From: Clostridium sp. CAG:253
GTDB taxonomy: Bacteria; Bacillota; Clostridia; Lachnospirales; Lachnospiraceae
Reading direction: 5' to 3'
Assembly (NCBI GenBank): GCA_000436755.1
Contig: FR887348.1
Location: 48,732 to 66,723 of the forward strand
Length of the DNA stretch: 17,992 nt
The stretch's first letter is position 1. Every line of letters begins with the position of its first letter. Positions 8,377-15,189 of the stretch are shown here, piece by piece. The translations under genes were made by a program, and so were the position numbers. The notes beneath the pieces are model-generated. The model did no database searches and had not been told where the DNA came from. It was given only the letters and a program-made list of their open reading frames with translations.

Positions 8377-9986
8377 ATGGGAAGATTTGTAAATCCGGAT
8401 AACAGTGCTTTTCAGGTTGCTTTAAATTCTGAAATTTATATTGATAAGAGCGGAATGATTGAAGAAATAAATAAAGTGTTGGATACTATGCAGGGCTATA
8501 TATGCCACAGCCGTCCAAGAAGATTTGGAAAATCCATCACTGCAAATATGCTTGCGGCTTATTACAGTAAAGGGTGTAAGTCGGAAAAAATGTTTTCGGA
8601 ACTGGAAATATCAAAAAAGGATGACTTTAAAATGCACTTAAATAAATATAATGTTATTCATATTGATATTCAGTGGTTTTTATCGAATGTAAAAGATATA
8701 TTTGAAATAGTGGAATATATTTCACAAAGTATCATAGAAGAACTTAGGCAGATATATCCGGAACATATTTCTACAGATGAAAATGCATTGTCAGAAGCTC
8801 TTTCAAAAATAAAAGAAGCCACCTTTCAAAAATAAAAGAAGCCACAGGACAGAAGTTTATAATAATAATAGATGAGTGGGATGCGCTTATTCGAGACGAG
8901 GATGCAGATAGAGATATTCAGGAAAAATATATCAATTTTTTGAGAGGATTGTTTAAGGGAACTGAACCTACAAAATATATTGCACTTGCATATCTGACAG
9001 GAATACTTCCGATAAAAAAGCAAAAAACACAGTCAGCACTTAATAACTTTGATGAATATACAATGCTTAATGCAGGAAGATTTTCGCCTTTTGTGGGATT
9101 TACTGAAAAGGAAGTTGAAAAATTATGTAATCATTATGAAAGGGATTTCAATGAAATTAAGCATTGGTATGATGGTTATATTTTAGGAGAACAGCATATA
9201 TACAATCCAAAAGCTGTTGTCAGTGCTATGCTTGATGGTACTTTGCAAAGCTATTGGTCACAGACAAGCACATTTGAGTCTATAAGACCATTTATCAATA
9301 TGGATTTTGACGGTCTGAAAACAGAAATTATCAGAATGATTTCGGGAGATGAGGTAAAAGTAAAAACCACAACCTTTCAGAACGATATGATTACAATAAA
9401 AAATAAAGATGATGTTTTTATGCTGCTTATACATCTCGGTTATCTGGCATATGACCAACGAAAGCAGACGGCATTTATTCCAAATGAAGAAATTCGTGGA
9501 GAATTTGTAAATGCTGTTGAGGAAAATAAATGGAATGAACTGTATGATTTTGAAAATAAATCAAATGAACTTCTTGAGGCAACATTAGACCTTGAATGTG
9601 ATATTGTGGCAGAAAAGATAGAGCAGATACATTCGGAATATACATCAGTTATTGAGTACAATAATGAAAATTCATTGAGCAGTGTGCTTGCGATTGCATA
9701 TCTTAGTGCAATGCAGTATTATTTTAAACCGGTTCGTGAAATGCCGGCTGGGAGAGGATTTGCAGACTTTGTGTTTATACCGAAACCTCAATATTTAAAC
9801 AGCTATCCGGCATTGGTGGTAGAGTTAAAATGGAATAAAAATGTATCGACGGCACTGGCACAGATAAAAGAAAGAAAATATCCGCAGCCGCTTATGGAAT
9901 ATACTGGAGACATTCTTTTGGTTGGAATAAATTATGATAAAAAGAATAAGGCACATGAGTGTGAAATAGAGCAATATGAGATTTGA
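8377..9986 (+). pseudogene. Broken AAA-ATPase-like / PD-(D/E)XK nuclease family gene
   Basis: The gene is split by one lesion. The 5' frame runs from ATG 8377 (AGGTGG ribosome site at 8361-8366) to a premature TAA at 8833-8835. The rest continues two frames away to 9986. A perfect 23-bp tandem duplication at 8800-8845 causes this: removing one copy restores a continuous 528-codon frame, a usual length for the family. The restored protein has a Walker A-like SRPRRFGKS (45-53), a Walker B-like FIIIIDEWDALIRDED encoded just after the duplication, and a C-terminal GRGFADFVF...ALVVELKW block typical of the PD-(D/E)XK_9 domain. The architecture matches the widespread AAA-ATPase_like plus PDDEXK_9 proteins of Clostridia and Bacteroidetes, whose function is not established. 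As written it would yield a 152-residue fragment. It has its own promoter. Confidence 0.85.
8800..8845. repeat. Perfect 23-bp tandem duplication
   Basis: Positions 8800-8822 and 8823-8845 are identical head-to-tail copies, starting CTTTCAAAAATAAAAG and ending AAGCCAC. The unit length is not a multiple of three and puts a TAA in frame in the second copy. It looks like a replication-slippage event. No inserted element lies between the copies, so it is not a target-site duplication. Confidence 0.95.
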
Positions 9987-10055
9987 GAAATTTTTTTGAG
10001 TACAGTGTAGGAAAAATTATAGCAGTTACAAATTTATAATAAATATGGAGTGATT

Positions 10056-10627
10056 ATGTTTAGATTTGCAAAAAGAAAAAATAGTATAAGGAAAGTGTCT
10101 GAGGAATGTAGAAAATTTTTTTTAGTGATGTAGAGAATACAACTGAAGATATTGAGGAAGAAAATTTGGTTTATGAAGAAAATACAGATGTTGAGCAATT
10201 AAAAGAAACGGAACCTAAAAATGAAAAAAGAAGAACTATATATGTTGATGAATATTTTATTGAAGCAGCAAGGTTTGTTATAGAGTCTGATAGAGCTTCA
10301 TCAGGACAATTAATGAGGAGATATTCAATAGGTTATAATCGAGCTGGAAGAATTATTGACCAATTGTGTAAAGAGGGAATAGTTGGGAAAGCAAAAGGGA
10401 CAGGACCTAGAGAAGTTTTATTTACATTAACGCAATTTGAACACTATTTAAAAAATGTTAATGTACAATGTAAGCATTATTCATCCAATGTAGGAAATCA
10501 TGCAGTACAAGAAGCGTTTTCAGGAAAATCTATTTATAATGCAGATGTTGCAGTTGTAATGTTCTATAGTAATAACGTCAAAAACTCAATAGAATTTGTT
10601 TATAATAAATTTCAAAAACTCTATTGA
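10056..10627 (+). pseudogene. Remnant: FtsK-gamma-like winged helix joined to Mrr-type nuclease tail
   Basis: The likely original start is ATG 10056 with GGAG 5 bases upstream, giving MFRFAKRKNSIRKVSEECRK and then a stop (TAG at 10131-10133) just past an eight-T tract at 10116-10123. One extra T would join this to the frame that stays open to 10627, so a single-base deletion in the tract is the simplest lesion. The downstream frame has no good start of its own, only TTG at 10166. It encodes a segment very like the FtsK gamma DNA-binding domain (DEYFIEAARFVIESDRASS, then IGYNRAGRIIDQL and EGIVG). This is followed directly by VQCKHYSSNVGNHAVQEA, which resembles the second half of the Mrr_cat restriction endonuclease domain. 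The first half, with the GxD-type acidic residues, is absent, and the tail after AVVM diverges from family form. No nuclease activity is expected. Confidence 0.7.
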
Positions 10628-10635
10628 GATTTTTT
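10585..10635 (+). terminator. Terminator-like hairpin at the end of the Mrr remnant
   Basis: CTCAATAGA (10585-10593) pairs perfectly with TCTATTGAG (10620-10628), followed after one A by six T (10630-10635). The loop is long (26 bases, AT-rich), which weakens it. It overlaps the last codons of the preceding frame and the -35 box of the hydrogenase promoter, suggesting that the end of that frame is really intergenic sequence. Confidence 0.5.
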
Positions 10636-10652
10636 ATCTATTGTAGTATAAT
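10624..10652 (+). promoter_or_regulatory. Promoter of the [FeFe]-hydrogenase gene
   Basis: TTGAGA (10624-10629) and a perfect TATAAT (10647-10652) are separated by 17 bases. Initiation near 10659 gives a leader of about 70 bases that contains a 7-bp hairpin, TTATTAC with GTAATAA (10661-10667 and 10678-10684), at the very 5' end. That hairpin may stabilise the mRNA or mark an operator. No match to the canonical Rex site was seen. Confidence 0.75.
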
Positions 10653-10729
10653 GTGCAAGGTTATTACGAAAAAATTGGTAATAAATAGGTTACTATTGAT
10701 ATTATGAACAATATAATAGGAGGATTGCC

Positions 10730-12232
10730 ATGCGTGGAATTGACACACAGACAAAAAAAATCAGGGAACAGGTATTTGAAGAAGTTGCTCGTGCAGCTTA
10801 CAGCACAGGAGATGTAAGTCATGAGTTAGAAGAGATACCATACAAAATCACACCATCAGATGTTCCGCTTTACCGTGAGAGCATTTGGAGAGAAAGAGCT
10901 ATTGCGTCAGAGAGAGTTCGTCTTGCTATGGGGCTTTCACTCAGACCATTAGACAGACCGGTACATATTACAGAGGGATTTGCAGAGAGTAATATTTCAG
11001 AAAAGTATTATGAGCCACCTCTTATGCAGGTTATCCCATCAGCATGTGATATGTGTGAGGACAATAAAATTGAAGTAAGTAACATGTGTCATGGTTGTGT
11101 AGCACATCCATGTATGGAAGTCTGTCCGAAAGAAGCTATTTCAATGGTTGACGGACATGCATTTATAGATCAGGATAAATGTATTAAGTGCGGTAAATGT
11201 ATAGCGATATGTCCTTACCATGCTATTATAAAGAGAATCAGACCTTGTGCTGAGGCATGCGGAATCAATGCGATTGAGAGTGATGAGCACGGACGCGCAA
11301 AGATAAATGATGAAAAGTGCGTATCATGTGGTCAGTGCATGGCAAGTTGCCCATTCGGAGCAATTGCTGATAAGTCTCAGATATTCCAGATGATTAGAGC
11401 AATACAGCATGGAGATGAGGTTATTGCAGAAATAGCACCTGCATTTGAAGGTCAGTTTGGTACTGATGTTACACCTGCTCAGGTTATTGCAGCATTGAAA
11501 GATTGCGGATTTAAGGATGTACATGAAGTAGCACTTGGTGCAGATATAGGTGCTGTGGCAGAGGCACATCATTATGTTAAGGAAGTAGTAAACGGAGATC
11601 TTCCGTTCCTTCTTACATCATGTTGTCCGGCATGGTCAATGCTTGCTAAGAAGTATTTCCCTGACATAATCGGCAGTGTATCTCAGGAGCTTACACCTAT
11701 GGTAGCTACAGCTAGAAGTATAAAGAAAAAGCATCCTGATGCAAAAGTTGTATTTATCGGACCATGTGCAGCAAAGAAACTTGAAGCTTCAAGGAGAACA
11801 GTAAGAAGTGATGTTGATTTTGTAATTACATTTGAGGAATTAAATGCAATATTTAAGGCAAAGAATATTGATTTCAACAATTATGACAAAGGACGCTTAA
11901 TGCATGAAGCAACAGGTGCAGGTCGTGGTTATGCGGTTGCCGGTGGTGTTATTAGTGCGATTGAACAGTGTATAGAAGAGTATTATCCTGGAACAGAAGT
12001 TCAGACAGAGCATTGTGAGGGTCTTGCAGATTGTAAGAAGATGCTTCTTCTTGCAAAAGCAGGAAAGAAAGATGGCTGTATGATTGAAGGAATGGGTTGT
12101 CCGGGAGGATGTGTTGCCGGTGTTGGTACAATTCTTCCAATCAATAAAGCAAAAGTTGCAGTTGCAAAAACTGTAAAAGAATCATCAACAAAGATTCCAC
12201 CGCAGGATTTACTTGAGATTGAATTGCCTTAA
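10730..12232 (+). CDS. Monomeric [FeFe]-hydrogenase, group B type
   Basis: This enzyme evolves H2 from reduced ferredoxin, or takes up H2. The 500-residue protein has a Cys-rich N-terminal half: CDMC...CHGC...CMEVCP (106-132), CIKCGKCIAICP (151-162) and CVSCGQCMASCP (197-208), consistent with several [4Fe-4S] clusters. The H-cluster domain shows L1 TSCCPAW (297-302), L2 GPCAAKK (345-350) and L3 GMGCPGGC (455-461). Expected cluster ligands are Cys299, Cys346, Cys457 and Cys461, and Cys298 corresponds to the proton-relay cysteine. L2 reading GPCAAKK and L3 lacking the GGGQP ending separate it from group A enzymes and fit group B. ATG 10730 follows AGGAGG with a 6-base gap. No hydEFG maturase genes are in the window. 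The gene appears monocistronic, with its own promoter and terminator. The link to Bcd/Etf-derived ferredoxin is inferred. Confidence 0.9.
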   Translation: MRGIDTQTKKIREQVFEEVARAAYSTGDVSHELEEIPYKITPSDVPLYRESIWRERAIASERVRLAMGLSLRPLDRPVHITEGFAESNISEKYYEPPLMQVIPSACDMCEDNKIEVSNMCHGCVAHPCMEVCPKEAISMVDGHAFIDQDKCIKCGKCIAICPYHAIIKRIRPCAEACGINAIESDEHGRAKINDEKCVSCGQCMASCPFGAIADKSQIFQMIRAIQHGDEVIAEIAPAFEGQFGTDVTPAQVIAALKDCGFKDVHEVALGADIGAVAEAHHYVKEVVNGDLPFLLTSCCPAWSMLAKKYFPDIIGSVSQELTPMVATARSIKKKHPDAKVVFIGPCAAKKLEASRRTVRSDVDFVITFEELNAIFKAKNIDFNNYDKGRLMHEATGAGRGYAVAGGVISAIEQCIEEYYPGTEVQTEHCEGLADCKKMLLLAKAGKKDGCMIEGMGCPGGCVAGVGTILPINKAKVAVAKTVKESSTKIPPQDLLEIELP

Positions 12233-12252
12233 AATGATTTAGAAGTTGTCGC

Positions 12253-12302
12253 TCATAAATTTTGTGCAGGAGAACAAGCTCGCTTGCATTGCAGGTTTAT
12301 GA
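12253..12302. repeat. Nested inverted repeat downstream of the hydrogenase gene
   Basis: TCATAAA (12253-12259) and TTTATGA (12296-12302) enclose two TGCAGG copies and a compact CAAGC/GCTTG hairpin (12275-12286). It has no T run. It may be a small extragenic element; no function can be assigned from one copy. Confidence 0.3.
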
Positions 12303-12323
12303 TATATTATATTGAAATAATTT

Positions 12324-12364
12324 ATACAGCCTGATAATATATATATGTTATCAGGCTGTATTTG
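12324..12364 (+). terminator. Hairpin terminator after the hydrogenase gene
   Basis: A perfect 14-bp stem (12324-12337 with 12348-12361) with a 10-base TA-rich loop is followed by only a short T stretch (TATTTGTG). The strength of the stem and its position between two plus-strand genes support termination, although the poor T run makes it less certain than the one at 8193. The gap up to uppP shows no clear promoter. Confidence 0.65.
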
Positions 12365-12468
12365 TGTAATGGAAGATAGAATATATTTCTTTTGGTTAAG
12401 ATATTAAATATTCTTTTTGGATATCTAAAGCAGCAGGTGACAAAAATGATATAGGATTGGAGAGTATT

Positions 12469-13338
12469 ATGTTAGAGATTATCAAATCAATTATTTTTGG
12501 AATTGTTGAGGGAATTACAGAGTGGCTTCCTATAAGCAGTACAGGACATATGATTCTTCTCGATGAATTTATTAAAATGGATGTTTCTGATAAGTTTAGG
12601 GAAATGTATCTTGTCGTCATCCAGCTTGGTGCCATTATGGCAGTAGTTTTACTTTTCTGGTGGAAAATATGGCCTTTTTGTAAAGAAAATAATTATGAAA
12701 GACATTATGTAGAAAATAAGAAAGCGGACTTTTTAGATAATTTCCGGTTTATTAAACAGGATATTTTCATAATGTGGATCAAAATAGTGATTGCATGTAT
12801 ACCGGCAGTCATAGTTGAACTTGCATTTGGCAATAAACTTGAAGAGTGGTTCTACAATTATAAGACGGTAGCAATTATGCTTATCCTTGTTGGTATTGTG
12901 TTTATAATAGTAGAAGATAAGAATAAAAAAAATAAACCGGCAGTTAATAAGATAAGTGATATTACATACTCAATAGCATTCTGGATTGGAATGTTTCAGC
13001 TGGTTGCCGCTGTATTCCCCGGTACATCAAGGTCAGGAGCTACGATTATAGGTGGTCTCATTCTTGGACTTTCAAGAACGATTGCGGCAGAATTTACATT
13101 TTATCTTGCGATTCCGGTAATGTTTGGAGCGAGTCTCATAAAAGTTATAAAATTTGGGTTGTCATTTTCGGCATTAGAGGCGGGAATATTGATATCAGGT
13201 ATGTTAGTTGCTTTTGTCGTATCACTTTTTGTAATTAAGTTTCTTATGGGTTATATTAAGAAGCATGATTTCAAAGTCTTTGGCTGGTACAGAATAGTTC
13301 TGGGTGCATTGGTTTTGGTGTATTTTGCAATAGCATAA
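12469..13338 (+). CDS. uppP: Undecaprenyl-diphosphatase
   Basis: UppP (BacA family) is an integral membrane enzyme that dephosphorylates undecaprenyl diphosphate to recycle the lipid carrier for peptidoglycan synthesis, and raised dosage gives bacitracin tolerance. The 289-residue protein is strongly hydrophobic and has both signatures: EGITEWLPISSTGH (14-27), with the acidic pair Glu14 and Glu18, Ser24 and His27, and PGTSRSG (184-190) with Arg188. A hydrophilic loop of about 30 residues (71-97) and a Lys/Asn-rich loop (150-160) separate the membrane segments. ATG 12469 follows GGAG (12459-12462) with a 6-base gap. A TTG at 12457 overlaps this ribosome site and is not favoured. All expected active-site residues are present. 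Confidence 0.94.
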   Translation: MLEIIKSIIFGIVEGITEWLPISSTGHMILLDEFIKMDVSDKFREMYLVVIQLGAIMAVVLLFWWKIWPFCKENNYERHYVENKKADFLDNFRFIKQDIFIMWIKIVIACIPAVIVELAFGNKLEEWFYNYKTVAIMLILVGIVFIIVEDKNKKNKPAVNKISDITYSIAFWIGMFQLVAAVFPGTSRSGATIIGGLILGLSRTIAAEFTFYLAIPVMFGASLIKVIKFGLSFSALEAGILISGMLVAFVVSLFVIKFLMGYIKKHDFKVFGWYRIVLGALVLVYFAIA

Positions 13339-13385
13339 TAAATAAAAAGTTTATAAATGCTTAATAAAAAAGACACAAAAAAGTA

Positions 13386-13414
13386 TTGACTTATAACAAA
13401 TTAACATGTAATAT
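13386..13414 (+). promoter_or_regulatory. Promoter of a short untranslated transcript before mecA
   Basis: TTGACT (13386-13391) and TAATAT (13409-13414) are spaced by 17 bases. Initiation near 13421 leads into two hairpins followed by T runs, with no open reading frame. The inverted repeat TAGGTATT (13414-13421) and AATACCTA (13432-13439) straddles the expected start point and could be an operator. Confidence 0.6.
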
Positions 13415-13420
13415 AGGTAT

Positions 13421-13500
13421 TGATAGTAGGAAATACCTACTACCCTTTTTTCAATTCATACCTAGGCATCCTGTACCCGCAGGGTGCCCCCTTTTTTTTT
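13421..13500 (+). ncRNA. Candidate small RNA or double-terminator leader
   Basis: From the promoter at 13386-13414, a transcript of about 80 bases would contain a 7-bp hairpin TAGTAGG/CCTACTA (13424-13442) followed by CCC and six T, then a single-stranded stretch, then a 9-bp hairpin (13465-13473 with 13479-13487, one G-T pair) followed by a C run and nine T. There is no start codon with a ribosome site. The next gene, mecA, has its own near-consensus promoter further on, so this unit looks independent. It matches no RNA family I recognise. It could also be a terminator pair for uppP read-through. Confidence 0.4.
13465..13500 (+). terminator. Strong intrinsic terminator upstream of mecA
   Basis: A 9-bp GC-rich stem (GGCATCCTG with CAGGGTGCC) with a TACCCG loop is followed by three C and nine T (13492-13500). 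A weaker terminator-like hairpin (13424-13442, then CCC and six T to 13451) precedes it by about 15 bases. Together they would stop uppP transcription and the short unit starting at 13421. Confidence 0.85.
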
Positions 13501-13562
13501 CGGACAGATATAATAACCGCTATGGTTCATAAGTATTGCAAAATATGCCTTAAACGACTATG

Positions 13563-13591
13563 TTGACATTATCTTTGACAAGCATTATTAT
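13563..13591 (+). promoter_or_regulatory. Promoter of mecA and lepB-like genes
   Basis: TTGACA (13563-13568) and TATTAT (13586-13591) with a 17-base spacer are almost consensus. Initiation near 13598 gives a short leader of about 32 bases. Confidence 0.8.
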
Positions 13592-13629
13592 ATCAGACAG
13601 GGGACTATAACTTTAAGGAGGTGTTTCGT

Positions 13630-14445
13630 GTGGATTTTCAGAGAATAGATAAGAACACTGTTCAATGTAGAATGACAGAAGAAGAGATGAATTCATACGG
13701 GTTTGCAATAGAAGATTTTTTTACAAATCAGGAAAGGTCAAGAGAATTTCTTGAGAGTATTGTAGAAAAAGCAGAGGAAGAGATTGGATATGAGATAGAA
13801 AGTGGTATGGTTTCCATGCAGCTTATGCGTATGCCGGATAACTCACTTACCATTACATTTACAGACAGGGGTGAGGATGCCATACATAATATGCTCAATC
13901 AGATTCAGAATCTTGCAGGTATGCTGGACGAGTCAAATATGCCGGGCATCATTGCAAATGGTCTGGCTCAGGATAAGTGTGAAGATAAGATTGAAGATTT
14001 GTCAGAGGCAGCTACAGATGAAACCAAGAGTGTTTCAATGGATGAATTCCAGAAAGACAATTCGGTTACGACAGAAAAGCAGAAGAAAGCTTACAGGGAA
14101 CATATTAAAGAGCTTGAAAAAAAGAAAAAAGCAAAAGAGAAAAAAGAAGCCTGTGCCGCCAAAGTATTTTGTTTTGATTCATTACATAATGTTGAGGTGT
14201 TTGCAGAATCCGTATGCATAGATAAACATATATCAAGCAAATTATATAAAGATACGGCAAACGAAAAGTATTATCTGTTTATAAAAAAAGGAAAGCTTAA
14301 ATTTGATGAGTATATGAAGTTATGCCATCAGTTGACAGAGTATGCTAAACTTTGCTCACAACAGTTGTATATTGAGCAGTATTGCAAGGAGCATTTTGAA
14401 TGTCTTATTTCAAAAGATGCCATAAAAATCTTGAAAGAATATTAA
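13630..14445 (+). CDS. mecA: MecA-family adaptor protein for ClpC
   Basis: MecA-type adaptors bind substrates and deliver them to the ClpC unfoldase of the ClpCP protease. This is unrelated to the methicillin-resistance gene of the same name. The 271-residue protein has the N-terminal substrate-binding domain (MDFQRIDKNTVQCRMTEEEM, FEDF-like and KAEEEIGYE segments, about 1-78). A long acidic, then Lys/Glu-rich, probably disordered or helical linker follows (about 100-176). The C-terminal ClpC-binding domain lies at about 178-271, with SKLYKD, KYYLFI and LTEYAKLC. The start is GTG 13630, with AAGGAGG (13615-13621) 8 bases upstream. A GTG at 13621 is part of that ribosome site. The match rests on pattern and layout, and linker length differs widely in this family. 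It is followed 28 bases later by a signal peptidase-like gene, probably in the same transcript. Confidence 0.8.
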   Translation: MDFQRIDKNTVQCRMTEEEMNSYGFAIEDFFTNQERSREFLESIVEKAEEEIGYEIESGMVSMQLMRMPDNSLTITFTDRGEDAIHNMLNQIQNLAGMLDESNMPGIIANGLAQDKCEDKIEDLSEAATDETKSVSMDEFQKDNSVTTEKQKKAYREHIKELEKKKKAKEKKEACAAKVFCFDSLHNVEVFAESVCIDKHISSKLYKDTANEKYYLFIKKGKLKFDEYMKLCHQLTEYAKLCSQQLYIEQYCKEHFECLISKDAIKILKEY

Positions 14446-14473
14446 TGCAGAGTGGGAGTTTGGGAAAATCAAA

Positions 14474-15091
14474 ATGAAATATGATTACGACTATGATGGA
14501 AGTTTTGGAGGCAAAAAGGGGTTGTTTGTTCGGGTAGTTATTACTGTTGTAGAAATAATTGCAGTAGTTGCCGCAGCATTTCTCATTGTGCGCTTTGGCT
14601 TAGAGACAATGAATGTTTCGGGAAGCAATATGGAGCCTACTCTTAATGATGGGGAGAACATACTTATCAATAAAATGTCATATAAACTTCATTCCGTGAA
14701 AAGAAATGATGTTGTTGTAGTTAGACAAAACGGCAGTGAGCATAACTATTATGTTATTCAAAGAGTTATAGGCCTGCCGGGAGAAAAGATTAAAATATCA
14801 AATGGGGAAGTCTATATTGACGGAAAAGTATTAGATGAAAAATATGATTTTTCTCTTATGAAAAACGGTGGACTTGCTATGGAGGAGATTACTCTTGACA
14901 ATGACGAGTATTTTATGTTGTGTGACAACAGAAATGATTGTGAAGATAGCAGAAATGCAAGTGTGGGTAATGTTTTAAAATCAAGTATAGTAGGAAAAGC
15001 TTGGATTAGAACGGAGCCGTTTGCCTTTATAAATTCAATTGACGGATTTAAGAAGGACGACAGTTCTTCATCATCAGACAGTAAAAAATAA
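14474..15091 (+). CDS. Signal peptidase I-like protein lacking the catalytic lysine
   Basis: The protein has the layout of a Gram-positive type I signal peptidase (S26A): a short cytoplasmic N-terminus, one membrane segment (about 18-40) and an extracytoplasmic domain, 205 residues in all. Box B is SGSNMEPTL with the nucleophile Ser51. Box D is YVIQRVIGLPGE, where the general-base lysine that normally precedes Arg is Gln96 (codon CAA). Box E is CDNRNDCEDSR, close to the usual GDNRxxSxDSR, with Cys in place of the first Gly. The tail KKDDSSSSSDSKK is hydrophilic. Without the Ser-Lys dyad the standard mechanism should fail, so this may be an inactive homologue, or use another residue. The ribosome site is weak (GGGAG at 15 bases, GGGAAAA at 9), suggesting modest translation after mecA. 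Confidence 0.8.
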   Translation: MKYDYDYDGSFGGKKGLFVRVVITVVEIIAVVAAAFLIVRFGLETMNVSGSNMEPTLNDGENILINKMSYKLHSVKRNDVVVVRQNGSEHNYYVIQRVIGLPGEKIKISNGEVYIDGKVLDEKYDFSLMKNGGLAMEEITLDNDEYFMLCDNRNDCEDSRNASVGNVLKSSIVGKAWIRTEPFAFINSIDGFKKDDSSSSSDSKK

Positions 15092-15098
15092 AACTTGT

Positions 15099-15168
15099 GG
15101 CGTTTTTAAGACGCCCGTATTAAAAATAAATGAGGGCGTAAATTTTATGTTTGCGCCCTTGATTTTAT
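15099..15168 (+). terminator. Terminator region after the signal peptidase-like gene
   Basis: A small hairpin (15099-15105 with 15109-15115) is followed by a stronger one pairing 15133-15143 with 15149-15159 (11 bp, two G-T pairs, loop TTTAT) and the T-rich tail TTGATTTTAT. The second is the likely terminator. The tail is not a pure T run. Confidence 0.65.
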
Positions 15169-15189
15169 AATATGATGATGTCGATTCAA

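Noticed and set aside
8800..8845. Target-site duplication left by a mobile element
   Set aside because: The two 23-bp copies are directly adjacent with nothing between them, so no insertion or excision scar is visible. Replication slippage explains it.
10661..10684. Rex redox-repressor site before the hydrogenase gene
   Set aside because: TTATTAC-N10-GTAATAA does not match the TTGTTAA-N4-TTAACAA-type consensus and has the wrong spacing.
13630..14445. Methicillin-resistance penicillin-binding protein because of the shared symbol mecA
   Set aside because: The protein is a small acidic ClpC adaptor with no transpeptidase motifs and no signal or membrane segment.
15111..15139. Alternative pairing of ACGCCC (15111-15116) with GGGCGT (15134-15139) as an antiterminator
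   Set aside because: It lies after the last gene of the unit and would control nothing obvious. Two neighbouring GC-rich hairpins easily give such cross-pairing.
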